The notes beneath the pieces were generated by a model, which saw only the letters and a list, made by a program, of their open reading frames with translations, did no database searches and was not told the DNA's origin. Shown here piece after piece: positions 27,333 through 36,474 of a stretch of DNA of 64,000 bases. The translations under genes and the position numbers were made by a program. The first letter of the stretch is position 1; each line of letters starts with the position of its first letter. The stretch covers positions 62,001 through 126,000 of the forward strand of contig NZ_CP025431.1 in NCBI RefSeq assembly GCF_002847445.1, written 5' to 3'. Source of the DNA: Paracoccus zhejiangensis. Its GTDB lineage: Bacteria; Pseudomonadota; Alphaproteobacteria; Rhodobacterales; Rhodobacteraceae.

Positions 27333-30080
27333 CTACTCGAACCCATATTCAAACCCGCCATCTCCGCCACCGACCGTCACTTTCTTCAACTCGCGTCCCT
27401 CCAGCCGATAGCCCAGTATCTGCCGGCTCAACTCGGGCATCAGCGTGTTGGTCAAGATCGCATCGATCATCCGCCCGCCCGACTCGATCTCGGTGCAGCG
27501 GTCCTTGATGACCTGCATGGCGCCATCCTCGATGACCAGTTCGGCGCCATAGCCCTCGCCCAAGCGCTTCGCCAGGCTGCGCAGCTTGTGGCCGGCGATC
27601 GCCTCGATCATCACATCCGACAGCGGGTAATAGGGGATCGTCACCACCCGCCCCAGCAGCGCCGCCGGAAACACCTTCAGCAGCGGCGCGCGCAAGGCCC
27701 CGTTCAGATCCTCGGCATCGGCGGCGACCTTGCCATCCTCGGTCATCGCCATGATCTCTTCCGATCCAACATTCGAGGTCAGCAGGATCAGCGTGTTCTT
27801 GAAATCGATCCGCCGCCCCTCGCTGTCATCCATCATCCCCTTGTCAAAGACCTGGAAGAAGATCTCGTGCACATCGGGATGGGCCTTTTCCACCTCGTCG
27901 AGCAGCACCACCGAATAGGGCCGCCGCCGCACGGCTTCCGTCAGGATCCCGCCCTTGCCGTAACCGACATAGCCCGGCGGTGCGCCCTTCAGCGTGCTGA
28001 CGGTATGGGCCTCCTGGAACTCGGACATGTTGATCGAGATGATATTGTCCTCGCCGCCATACATCAGCTCGGCCAGGGCCAACGCGGTCTCGGTCTTGCC
28101 GACGCCCGAGGGCCCGCACAGCATGAACACCCCCACCGGCTTTTCCGGCGATTTCAGCCCGGCGGCCGAGGTCTGGATGCGGTTGGCGATCATCTCCATG
28201 GCGTGATCCTGCCCGACCACGCGCTGCGCCAGGTTGGCCGCCAGCGACAGCGCCTTCTCGGTCTGGCTGGCCATCATCCGGCCCATCGGGATCCCGGTCC
28301 AGTCCTGCACCACCGAGGCCACCGCCACCTTGTCCACCGCCGGCAGGATCAGGGGCGTCTCGCCCTGCGCCGCGATCAGCGCCGCCATCTTCTCCTTCAG
28401 CGCCGCCAGCGCCGCGGCCCGGTCAAAGGGCGGCGGCGCATCGGCAGCGGCCTCCCCTGCCCCCTCCGCGCCCTCCTCGGCCGCGTTCTCCCCGGCCAGT
28501 ACCTCTTCCGCATCACCCACGACGCCGGTCTCGTCGACCCGTGCCCCGGCGCTGCGCAATTCGGCCCTCAGGTCAAGGATCTCGCCGACCAGCGCCTTTT
28601 CCGCCTCCCATCGCGCCCTTGCCGCCTCCAGCGCCTCATGCGCGGCGACCAGCCCGGCCTCGACCTCGGCCTTGCGCTCCTCGACCTCGATGCCGATGGC
28701 CTCCTCGCGCTCGATGATCCCCTGCTCGATCTCCAGCGCCGAGACCCGGCGCTCGAGGTCCTCGACCTCGGCAGGCGTGGCGTGCTGCGACACCGCCACC
28801 CGCGCGCAGGCCGTATCCAAGAGGCTGATCGCCTTGTCCGGCAATTGCCGCGCCGGGATATAGCGGTGCGACAGCTTCACCGCCGCCTCGATGCTTTCAT
28901 CCAGCAGCTCGACCTTGTGGTGTTTTTCCAGCACCCCGGCGATGCCCCGGCACATCAGCACCGCCTTTTCCTCGTCCGGCTCGTCGATCTTGACCGTCTG
29001 GAAGCGCCGCGTCAGCGCCGGGTCGGGTTCGATATGCTGCTTGTATTCGGCCCATGTCGTCGCCGCGATGGTGCGCAATTCGCCCCGCGCCAGCGCCGGT
29101 TTCAGCAGGTTCGCCGCATCGCCGGTGCCCGCCGCCCCCCCGGCCCCGATCAGCGTATGGGCCTCGTCGATGAACAGGATGATCGGCACGTCGGATGACT
29201 GCACCTCGTCGATCACCGATTTCAGCCGCTTCTCGAACTCGCCCTTGACGCTGGCCCCGGCCTGCATCAGCCCGATATCCAGCATGTGCAGATCGACATT
29301 CCTCAGCTGCGGCGGCACGTCGCCCCGCGCCAGCCGCTGCGCGAAACCCTCGACCACGGCGGTCTTGCCCACCCCCGCCTCGCCGGTCAGGATCGGGTTG
29401 TTCTGCTTGCGCCGCAGCAGGATGTCGACGATCTGCCGGATCTCGGCATCGCGCCCCACCACCGGGTCCATCTTCCCGTCCCGTGCCCGCGCCGTCAGGT
29501 TGGTGGCGAACTGCTCCAGCGACGATTTTCCGCCCGGCCGGGGCTTCGCGGCCTTCGCCGCATCCGGTTCCGCCGTGCTGGTCCGCTCCAGCGACCCCGC
29601 CAAGAGATCGTCCAGCTGCCCCGCCATCACCGCCGGGTCGAGTTTGTCGAATTCAAGGCTGATCTTGTAGAGCAGCCCCTCCAGCACCGGCAGTTGCAGC
29701 GCCCCCAGCAGCACATAGGCCGATCGCACCGTGTCATCGCCGAAATTCAGCGAACCGAAATTCCACGCCTCCTGGATCGCGCGGAAGATATGCTCGGAAA
29801 ACTCTTCGACCGAACTCGCGCCAGTGGGCAGCGCATCGGTCGCGCGCAGTACATCGCCATCGAACCTGTGCCGGTCCACCCCCGCCGATTCCAGCAGGAT
29901 CGCCACGTCCGAGCGTTCCGTATCGGCCAGCGCCGTGATGAAATGCACCAGCTCGACATAGGGATTGCCGCGCCGCTTGGCCGCCTGCGCCGCCTCGGAA
30001 AAGGCCTTGAGGCAGATCGGGTTCAGCTTGCCGACGAGTTCTTTTCGCTTGATGATCTGCTGCGATCCGCGAGCGGTCAT
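27333..30080 (-). CDS. clpV: ClpV (TssH), T6SS sheath-disassembly ATPase
   Basis: A 915-aa AAA+ unfoldase of the ClpB/ClpV family that recycles the contracted TssB/TssC sheath. The N-terminal domain (about 1-160) is followed by AAA domain 1 with Walker A GEAGVGKT (about 233-240) and IILFIDEAHT, a coiled-coil middle region, and AAA domain 2 with GPSGVGKT (about 640) and VVLLDEVEKAHPDV. The start MTARGSQQIIKRKELVGKLN has GGAGG 8 bp upstream. It stands apart from the main tss operon, separated by the TPS operon. Confidence 0.95.
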   Translation of the reverse strand: MTARGSQQIIKRKELVGKLNPICLKAFSEAAQAAKRRGNPYVELVHFITALADTERSDVAILLESAGVDRHRFDGDVLRATDALPTGASSVEEFSEHIFRAIQEAWNFGSLNFGDDTVRSAYVLLGALQLPVLEGLLYKISLEFDKLDPAVMAGQLDDLLAGSLERTSTAEPDAAKAAKPRPGGKSSLEQFATNLTARARDGKMDPVVGRDAEIRQIVDILLRRKQNNPILTGEAGVGKTAVVEGFAQRLARGDVPPQLRNVDLHMLDIGLMQAGASVKGEFEKRLKSVIDEVQSSDVPIILFIDEAHTLIGAGGAAGTGDAANLLKPALARGELRTIAATTWAEYKQHIEPDPALTRRFQTVKIDEPDEEKAVLMCRGIAGVLEKHHKVELLDESIEAAVKLSHRYIPARQLPDKAISLLDTACARVAVSQHATPAEVEDLERRVSALEIEQGIIEREEAIGIEVEERKAEVEAGLVAAHEALEAARARWEAEKALVGEILDLRAELRSAGARVDETGVVGDAEEVLAGENAAEEGAEGAGEAAADAPPPFDRAAALAALKEKMAALIAAQGETPLILPAVDKVAVASVVQDWTGIPMGRMMASQTEKALSLAANLAQRVVGQDHAMEMIANRIQTSAAGLKSPEKPVGVFMLCGPSGVGKTETALALAELMYGGEDNIISINMSEFQEAHTVSTLKGAPPGYVGYGKGGILTEAVRRRPYSVVLLDEVEKAHPDVHEIFFQVFDKGMMDDSEGRRIDFKNTLILLTSNVGSEEIMAMTEDGKVAADAEDLNGALRAPLLKVFPAALLGRVVTIPYYPLSDVMIEAIAGHKLRSLAKRLGEGYGAELVIEDGAMQVIKDRCTEIESGGRMIDAILTNTLMPELSRQILGYRLEGRELKKVTVGGGDGGFEYGFE

Positions 30081-30623
30081 GGGAAACGCCTCCAAAACGC
30101 CCGCTGAATTCAGTGGCGATTATCAGAATGGTTTAAGGATTCGCCTGCTGATATTATATTGGAACCGGGTTTCTGACCAGATTGTTGATGAAAATTCCAA
30201 TCGGTCCGTTTTGCACGACAGATCTGTAGCTGCCGTGCCTTACCACCGGCTAGGACACTGTCTCAGCAACGGAATTCTGGACCCTTGCGAAATCTCTGAT
30301 TCTCCCATCCGCCGGCCCTGATTCCGATTGCGGCCCGACCAATCCTCCCGCGCAGGAATATCCTTCGGACCTGCGCCGGGCATTTATCCGCTCCCGATCT
30401 GGATCGGTCTAACCACGGAATAGGTCCGTCCTGCAGCACTCGACAGATTCCCCGGCGGGGACCCGTGGATCGCCCGGGGCCGCCGCCGCTTCCGGGATGT
30501 CACCCTCGGTCCGGCAAGCCCGGGCGCGTCGAATTAACGCTGCGATGACGGCGGTGTTCTAGGAAGGAACTGCACGAGAGGTTGCGCGGATGGGGGCCGT
30601 TCGACAGGGCGGGGCAAGGGGCG
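30081..30623. other. Intergenic stretch, probable clpV promoter, otherwise empty
   Basis: 543 bp without a convincing gene. The first ~120 bp next to clpV are A+T-rich (around 30115-30200) and probably hold the clpV promoter on the minus strand. The rest returns to high GC with short unconvincing frames on both strands. I see no sigma-54 site, tRNA or long repeat. Confidence 0.5.
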
Positions 30624-31001
30624 ATGGCACAGGAACTGGCGCGAGCGGAGAGGTTTTCAGAGCTGAAGCTGGCGCTCGTCGATGCGATCTGCGCCCTGAG
30701 CGAGCATGAGCGCGATCTCGAGTCGCGGCCGGACAAGACGCCCGGGGATCGGGCCGACATCTCGGCCTTCTTCCTGCTGCGGTGCCGGTTGAACGACGCC
30801 ATCCTGACGCTGCACGCGGTCGAGGCGGGGTGGCGCTCCGGGGATGCGGGATCGGTCGGGAGGATCGGGGCCGCGCTGGCCGAGATCCGCGCCATCGCCC
30901 CGGCCATCCAGCAACGCGGATCGGCGCAGGCGGCCTGCCGCCGGATGATCGATCTGATCGAGGCGCTGCCGGTGCGACCCGGCAGCGGGGGCAAGCGGTG
31001 A
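30624..31001 (+). CDS. Small helical protein of unknown function
   Basis: A 125-aa predicted soluble, mainly helical protein (SELKLALVDAICALSEHERD; SAFFLLRCRLNDAILTLHAVEAGW). I do not recognise the family. ATG 30624 is chosen for the AAGGGG just upstream; an in-frame TTG at 30582 would add 14 residues. It lies between clpV and the SARP-like regulator and converges with the latter. Other frames are open across this region, so the gene is likely but not certain. Confidence 0.5.
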   Translation: MAQELARAERFSELKLALVDAICALSEHERDLESRPDKTPGDRADISAFFLLRCRLNDAILTLHAVEAGWRSGDAGSVGRIGAALAEIRAIAPAIQQRGSAQAACRRMIDLIEALPVRPGSGGKR

Positions 31002-31030
31002 TGCGGCGCGGTCACGGCCTTCCCGCCCCC

Positions 31031-32581
31031 TCAATAGAGGGATCGCAGCACGTCGTTGGGCAGGTTCGACCGGCGCAGCGAGGCCACCGGATAGTCGGGA
31101 TCATCGGCGATCTGCCGGATCTCGAACCCGTTCTCCAGCGCCGTCAGCCGCCGGATCGCGGCCGCCGCCCGGTCGAGGTTGCCGGCCCGAGCCTCGAAGA
31201 TCGCCTGGTAGCGCAGGGCCGGGCGCGAGGCCGGGGCGATGGCGACGGCGTGATTGGCGAGCTTTCGCGCCTCGTCCATGCGGTTGGTCACCAGCGCCGC
31301 GAGGCAGCGCCCCATGTCGAAGAAATGCGCCGCCTGCGTCATCTCGGCGATGTAGCTGGCCCGGACCGCGGTGCGATAGGCCGCCTCGAAGCGACCCAGG
31401 CGCAGCAAGCCGGTGGTCAGCGCGTCATAGGCAAAGGGATTGGAGGGACTGATCTGCACCGCCCGCCGCGCCAGCGCCAGCCCGTCCTCGGTGCGATCGA
31501 GGATATGCAGGCAGGCATTCGCGGCCCCCGACAGCGCCATCGAATTCGCCGGGCCGTACAGCAACGCGTCATGCAGCAGCCCCTCGACCTCGTCGATCAT
31601 CCCGCCATCGGCCGGCCGGGCGCGCTCGACCACCTGCAACAGCCTGAGCATCATGCGCCAGCCCGCCACCGTCGCATCTTCCGCCGGCAGGTCGCGCAGC
31701 AGGTCCTCGGCCGCGGCCAGGTCGCCAAGGCGATAGCTGAACATGCGCCGCACGGCCATGTGGATGCGCCGGTTGCCCGAGGCGATGCCGGACTGGTTGT
31801 CCAGTTGCGCCTTCCACGCGGCCTCGATCCCGGCATTCACGAAACGCGCGATCCCGGCCTGTTCGAAGGGCCTGCCGGGGCCGGGGCGCAGGGTCATCAT
31901 CCGCGACCAGCAGAGGCGGTGGCTGCGCCGGTCCAGCAACTGGCCGCGCAGCACGCAGCGATCACCGGGGAAGACCATCAGCGCCAGTTCGAAATCCGCC
32001 GACTCCTCGGTTTCCGCCAGCCGCACCTCGGTCAGCGCCCGCTCCTCCAGCGCCTGCGCGAACATGTCGGCGACCAGCTGGCCCAGCAGGTAGAGATCGG
32101 GAGACAGCGTCCGGTCGACGGAAATCTGCACGGTCGTCGGCCGCTCGGTCGCGCGCGTCGCCCGGGCCTGCGGCGCTGGCTGGTCCGCCATGCGCTGCAG
32201 GTTCAGCCAATGCTCGAATTCGGGATCGCGGATGTCGATGCCCTGCAGCAATTCGCTGTCCGGGCCATCCTCGGGTGGCAGGATGGCGATGCGCGAGGGA
32301 TCGAAGGACAGCACCTGGCGATCGCTGTGCAGCAGCGCGCCTGCCGATCCCAGGGATTGCCGCAGTTGATAGACTGCCTGCCGCAGGCTGGCCGAGGCCT
32401 GCGCCTCGTCACGGTCGCTCCACAGCCGGTCCTGCAGCCAGACCCGGCTGCGGCGCATGTCGGGGGCCAGCGCGATCAGCGCGACCAGGGCCTGCGTCTT
32501 CATCCCCTTCGGCGTGAGCGGGGTGCCATCTTCGGCCAGAACGGCCATCGGACCATAAAGTCGCAGCCTGATCATCAGCAT
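31031..32581 (-). CDS. SARP-like transcriptional regulator with TPR region
   Basis: A 516-aa protein. The N-terminal ~95 residues resemble the winged-helix DNA-binding domain of SARP/OmpR regulators (IRLRLYGPMAVLAEDGTPLTP, then RLWSDRDEAQASASLRQAVYQLR). The rest is helical with TPR-like repeats in the last third (GLALARRAVQISPSNPFAYD, EARKLANHAVAIAPASRPAL). No kinase or receiver domain is seen, so the signal is unknown. It is transcribed divergently from the PAP2-fold gene and is the only regulator in the 30.6-42.7 kb island, so it may control it. Confidence 0.8.
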   Translation of the reverse strand: MLMIRLRLYGPMAVLAEDGTPLTPKGMKTQALVALIALAPDMRRSRVWLQDRLWSDRDEAQASASLRQAVYQLRQSLGSAGALLHSDRQVLSFDPSRIAILPPEDGPDSELLQGIDIRDPEFEHWLNLQRMADQPAPQARATRATERPTTVQISVDRTLSPDLYLLGQLVADMFAQALEERALTEVRLAETEESADFELALMVFPGDRCVLRGQLLDRRSHRLCWSRMMTLRPGPGRPFEQAGIARFVNAGIEAAWKAQLDNQSGIASGNRRIHMAVRRMFSYRLGDLAAAEDLLRDLPAEDATVAGWRMMLRLLQVVERARPADGGMIDEVEGLLHDALLYGPANSMALSGAANACLHILDRTEDGLALARRAVQISPSNPFAYDALTTGLLRLGRFEAAYRTAVRASYIAEMTQAAHFFDMGRCLAALVTNRMDEARKLANHAVAIAPASRPALRYQAIFEARAGNLDRAAAAIRRLTALENGFEIRQIADDPDYPVASLRRSNLPNDVLRSLY

Positions 32582-32726
32582 GAAAACCCGGAATCACGGA
32601 ATTCGGGTATAATAACACAATACTCTGCCCGATCCGCGACTGAACGCCGGATAAATCGCCTTGCGGTCGTAGCGCGGATCGACCCCCGGACTCGATCGAA
32701 CACCATCACCAAGAGGAGGACGAACC
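32582..32726. promoter_or_regulatory. Divergent promoter region, SARP regulator / PAP2-fold gene
   Basis: 145 bp between two divergent starts. The half near the regulator is A+T-rich (around 32600-32655: AATTCGGGTATAATAACAC), which contains a TATAAT-like element. AAGAGGAGGACG just before 32727 is the ribosome site of the downstream gene. This is the most likely place for the SARP-like protein to bind. Confidence 0.5.
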
Positions 32727-33839
32727 ATGGGCACGTCAGGACATTCCGGCCATTCCGGCCACTCGGGACAATCCGGTCACTCGGGCCATTCCGGCCATTC
32801 CGGTCACTCCGGCCTTTCGGGTGATGCCGCCTCGCATGCCGGCAGCGGGTCCTCGCCGCTGCTCAACCAGGCGCTGGTCACCACGCGGGACGGCATCGTC
32901 GGCTACTGGAAGCCGCAAGGCGCGGCCGTGATGCCCGGCAATGCCAACATCCTTTACCTGCGGCCGTTCCGGCGCGGCTATATCCTCGATCACGAATTGC
33001 AGCGGCATGTCGTTGTCGGTTCCCCGACCAGTTTCAACGGTCAGCCCGCGGAGGGGGCAAACCTCGTGCTCACCGGAACAGCGCAAGTCACCGTGGCGAT
33101 CCCGCGCCCGCCTGCCGCTGTCTTCGACCAGCAACTGAAGCACATGCACAGCTATGCCGATCTGCGCGACGACCGGCTGGCCGAGATCAATGTCCAGATC
33201 GGCGACCTGCTGTCGTTCTTCGGGGCGCAGGTCTACCTGGACGACGAGCGCCACCGGCTTCAGCTCGAGGTCTTGACCGCCACCGTCCGGCTGGCGGGTC
33301 ATGTCGAGATGATGGTCAAGCATTTCTGCCGCTCGCCCCGGCCGCTGGATCTGGCTCCCGAGGTCCAGCCGATGATCCAGACCCCCGATCACAGCAGCTA
33401 CCCCAGCGGCCATGCCTGCGAGGGTTTCGCCATCGCCTGCGTGCTGAGCCGGATGCTGGGCGGAGGCGATCCGGCGGCGGTGATTGCCAACCCGAAGGAT
33501 AAACGGCATCTGCTGTTCCGGCTGGCCGCGCGGATCGCCGAGAACCGTACCGTCGCCGGGGTGCATTTCCCAATCGACAGCCATGCCGGCGCGATGCTGG
33601 GGATCGTGCTGGGCGAGTTGGTCTGGGCGGTATTGGCGCCGGGAAGGAATGCGCAGAACACGTTCGACGTGCCGGAAATCATTGCGCCCTATGTGAATGC
33701 CAACGGGGCGCAGGACGAGTATTACGACATCGATTTCACGCTGCCAGAGCTGAGCGAAAGACTGAGAGCTGCGGGAAATCAGCCGGTCGAGATCACGCGC
33801 TCTCAGGTCTTGACCGGGATCTGGAACAAGCTGACCTGA
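32727..33839 (+). CDS. PAP2/vanadium-haloperoxidase-fold enzyme with Gly-x-Ser repeat tail
   Basis: A 370-aa protein of the PAP2/vanadium-dependent haloperoxidase superfamily. All three active-site motifs are visible: K-x6-RP (KHFCRSPRP, Lys198 to Pro206), PSGH (226-229) and R-x5-H-x3-D (Arg274, His280, Asp284), with Asn in place of the usual Ser before the arginine. No membrane helices are evident, which favours a soluble haloperoxidase-like or acid-phosphatase enzyme over a lipid phosphatase. Residues 2-31 are ten Gly-x-Ser triplets, mostly GHS. A strong AAGAGGAGG site supports the start. Substrate unknown. Confidence 0.8.
   Translation: MGTSGHSGHSGHSGQSGHSGHSGHSGHSGLSGDAASHAGSGSSPLLNQALVTTRDGIVGYWKPQGAAVMPGNANILYLRPFRRGYILDHELQRHVVVGSPTSFNGQPAEGANLVLTGTAQVTVAIPRPPAAVFDQQLKHMHSYADLRDDRLAEINVQIGDLLSFFGAQVYLDDERHRLQLEVLTATVRLAGHVEMMVKHFCRSPRPLDLAPEVQPMIQTPDHSSYPSGHACEGFAIACVLSRMLGGGDPAAVIANPKDKRHLLFRLAARIAENRTVAGVHFPIDSHAGAMLGIVLGELVWAVLAPGRNAQNTFDVPEIIAPYVNANGAQDEYYDIDFTLPELSERLRAAGNQPVEITRSQVLTGIWNKLT
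32730..32819 (+). repeat. Ten 9-bp repeats encoding Gly-x-Ser triplets
   Basis: Ten consecutive nine-base units at the 5' end of the PAP2-fold gene encode GTS, GHS x3, GQS, GHS x4 and GLS. Unit consensus is roughly GGNCAYTCN, with synonymous variation between copies. Such arrays can change copy number by slippage. Confidence 0.9.
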
Positions 33840-33854
33840 CCGGCAAGGCCGTTC

Positions 33855-36395
33855 TCAATACCGCCGCCGCGGCCTGCGCCCCGGCGCCAGCGGCGGCCCA
33901 AGAACGCCGATGCCAAGCCGGGGGTCGGGCGGCTCGGTGTCACTAAGCACCTTAACCAGGATCTCATCCTTGCTGCCCGGATTCGGCGTTGCGCTGTACA
34001 GATCGACGAGGGCCCGCGTCACATGGGCCGTCGCCGTCGAGCTGCCGCTGAACAGGACCGACGAGCCGCTATAGACGCCGCTCGCGCGCTGACCCGGCGT
34101 GGCGGCACCATCCTCGGCCACCGCGCTCAGATCGGGGCGAAACCTGGTCCCAATGGCCCCGCCCGAGCCGGTATAGGTGGTCGCGCGGCCTTCGGGCGAC
34201 AGGACTGCATCGTCATCGTCAGTGGCATTCGTCATCGCCGCTCCGACGACGATGAAGTCCTCGCCGGCCTTGGTGGCAAAGGCCGAGATCGTGTTCTGCC
34301 GGCTGACCGGCGATGCGCCGGCGGGCAGGTCGAACTTGCGGGTTCGGGGATCGCGCCCGGTCAGCGTCGAATGATCCAGGTAGGATTGCTTGCCGTAGGC
34401 CGGATAACCCGACAGCGTGTCATCGCGCTGGATGCCCAGCTTGATGCTCAGGGGAGAATTGCCCGTGTTCGTGAAGGTCAAGCAATAGGTCCCCGATGGT
34501 GCCCGCAGGAAGTCCGCATCCAGTTCCAGCGTCGACCTCAAGGCGAAGGTGATGACCCTCTGGTCGCCTTCCTTGCTGGGATAGACGCGCCCCACCCGCG
34601 CCCCATTGCATACCAGCACCGCATCGAATCCCCCGGCCTCGGTCAGCGTGATCTCCTCGCCCGACGGCGTGACGATTGTCAGTTCCAGATCATGCGCCGA
34701 ATTCGGACGTATTTCGAGGAAACTGGCGCTTTGATCGCCGGGCGGCACCCGCCACTCGACCGTTTCCGAACCGCCATGTGTATCCAGCGCGAATGCGCCC
34801 GACATCCGCGTGCGATAGTCATTGCCCGCCGCGATGACGACCTTGGTCGGCGCGCTGTGGTCGCTGCGTTTCCGCGCCAGGTATTCCAGCCGCGATTCCA
34901 GGAAGCCGGTGCCGTCCTTCGGTCCGGCGGCATTGGCGAGACTGATATTGACCACCACCGGCACCGCACGTCCCGAATTCTCCCAGTTGTCGACCCAGTC
35001 GAGGATCCGCTGCATGGCGATCAGCACGAAGACTTCCAGCCGCGCGCCCGAGGTGTCCTCGATCACGTATTCCGGCAGTTCGACCGCGACGATGGGGCGG
35101 TTACCGGGCGCGTCGTCGGGCGGGAAACCGGCGGCAATGTCCAGGATATGCGTTCCATGCCCGGCGCGGAATCCGACCGGGCGCTCGCGCGCGGGTGTGT
35201 CATAGTTTCCGCCGCGCAGGTGCGCCGCGTATTGCTGTGCCCGCTCGCGATATTTGTCGGGTATGCCCTTATCCCGGTCAAGGTCTTCGGCCAGGATCAA
35301 CCGCTGCGCCACCCGGTCAAGGTTGTTCCGATCTGTCCCGGCGATCTCCTCCAGCAGCTCTTTGACGACGCCGAGCGCCCGTTCGGGATCCGAGTTCGCA
35401 CCCGGCAGGGGGTGAAACCTGACCAGCTCCGAGACGCCATTCACCGGCGGGCTGATGCTCAGCATGTGCTCCAACCGCCGCGCCAGTTCGAGACTCCACG
35501 AGAAACCCTCGTCCCCGGGACCCTCCTGCGTCCGGTCATCTTCCAAGCGAAGGGCCTCGTCCTCCATCAACGGATACATCGCAGATCCATAGTCACCACT
35601 GCGCAACAGGTCGTAGAACAGCCGCTCATCGCCGTTCGAATCGTTCAGCATCAAGTTGATGGCAGTGGCGCTGAACTCCCGCCCGATCATCAGGTCGGTC
35701 AGACCCGCCAGCGTCTCCTGTCGCTGCCGCCAGAAATGCCGGATACGGGTCCCGCCATTCGCCGCGCGGAAGCGGGCATTGGCAATCCCGATCTCGGCAT
35801 CGATGATCGCGGTGACCACGGGGCTGTTGGCGACGGTCGGAGGAGCGGCCGGGGCAGCCGGTGCCGGTGTCGGTAACGCTACCGGAACCCCGGGATTGAG
35901 CAGCGACCGCAGCGAGAGACCCGGCACATAAGGGCCGGTGCGCAGCTCCTCGAGTTGATTCGCCAATGGAAAGGGCCACCATTCCAGCGTGTAGATGAAG
36001 AAGAACCGGGCCTCGTCCGGCAGTGTCGTGCCGGCGGCGAATGAGAACAGTGTATCGCTGGCATGACGGTCGAGCAGGATGATCGGCAAGGGCCAAGGAG
36101 ACTTTATTTTCCCTGCTGCCCCGAGACACGTCTTCGCATTGTCCTCGAGCTCGGTAGAATCTTTTCCCTTCAGCCGGACATAGACTGGGCGGAAATGCGG
36201 CAATTCGAACGTGCCCATCACTGCTTGATCGGCAACTTTTTGATCGGCAACTTTTTCACTCGCGTCCGCGTTCGGCACGATGAAGCTCGGAAACCTGTGC
36301 TTCAGATGTTCGGGCCGGATCTCCTGCGCCCAGTCTGCATAGGGGGTTTTCGACCCCAAAGCCTGGCTGTTGAGCAGAATCCATTCGCAATCCAT
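33855..36395 (-). CDS. Subtilisin-family serine protease with large insertions
   Basis: An 846-aa S8 protease. Catalytic residues read as Asp199 (TAIIDAEIGIA), His413 (RAGHGTHILD) and Ser786 (FSGSSTATAHV), with an oxyanion Asn in VVIAAGND. About 214 residues separate Asp and His, far more than in ordinary subtilases, and the His-Ser span holds an extra beta-rich PPC-like region. The first ~190 residues are an unrecognised domain, and no signal peptide is seen. ATG 36395 (MDCEWILL) is chosen for the GGGGAGG 8 bp upstream; longer readings start at 36419 or 36443. It is downstream of the RTX gene on the same strand. Confidence 0.82.
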   Translation of the reverse strand: MDCEWILLNSQALGSKTPYADWAQEIRPEHLKHRFPSFIVPNADASEKVADQKVADQAVMGTFELPHFRPVYVRLKGKDSTELEDNAKTCLGAAGKIKSPWPLPIILLDRHASDTLFSFAAGTTLPDEARFFFIYTLEWWPFPLANQLEELRTGPYVPGLSLRSLLNPGVPVALPTPAPAAPAAPPTVANSPVVTAIIDAEIGIANARFRAANGGTRIRHFWRQRQETLAGLTDLMIGREFSATAINLMLNDSNGDERLFYDLLRSGDYGSAMYPLMEDEALRLEDDRTQEGPGDEGFSWSLELARRLEHMLSISPPVNGVSELVRFHPLPGANSDPERALGVVKELLEEIAGTDRNNLDRVAQRLILAEDLDRDKGIPDKYRERAQQYAAHLRGGNYDTPARERPVGFRAGHGTHILDIAAGFPPDDAPGNRPIVAVELPEYVIEDTSGARLEVFVLIAMQRILDWVDNWENSGRAVPVVVNISLANAAGPKDGTGFLESRLEYLARKRSDHSAPTKVVIAAGNDYRTRMSGAFALDTHGGSETVEWRVPPGDQSASFLEIRPNSAHDLELTIVTPSGEEITLTEAGGFDAVLVCNGARVGRVYPSKEGDQRVITFALRSTLELDADFLRAPSGTYCLTFTNTGNSPLSIKLGIQRDDTLSGYPAYGKQSYLDHSTLTGRDPRTRKFDLPAGASPVSRQNTISAFATKAGEDFIVVGAAMTNATDDDDAVLSPEGRATTYTGSGGAIGTRFRPDLSAVAEDGAATPGQRASGVYSGSSVLFSGSSTATAHVTRALVDLYSATPNPGSKDEILVKVLSDTEPPDPRLGIGVLGPPLAPGRRPRRRY

Positions 36396-36431
36396 GCCGG
36401 TCGCCTCCCCTTGGGTCATTTTGCCACGACA

Positions 36432-36458
36432 GGGGGGCCGCAAGCAACGGCCGCCCCC
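36432..36458. terminator. GC-rich hairpin between RTX gene and protease gene
   Basis: GGGGGGCCG, a seven-base loop, then CGGCCGCCCCC, forming an imperfect stem with a small bulge. It lies just after the RTX stop and before the protease start. No T-tract follows, so it may attenuate or protect transcript ends rather than fully terminate. Confidence 0.35.
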
Positions 36459-36474
36459 GTTTCCTGCACGGTTC

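Noticed and set aside
27225..29198. A long plus-strand open frame opposite clpV
   Set aside because: ClpV motifs on the minus strand are complete; the plus-strand reading is His/Arg/Gln-rich noise.
30449..30463. TTCCCCGGCGGGGAC, resembling the parS-like palindrome
   Set aside because: It has an extra central base, lacks the outer arm and lies 14 kb from the partition genes; probably chance in GC-rich DNA.
32730..32819. Short tandem repeats considered as a CRISPR array
   Set aside because: The 9-bp units are contiguous, in frame and without spacers; they encode Gly-x-Ser triplets.
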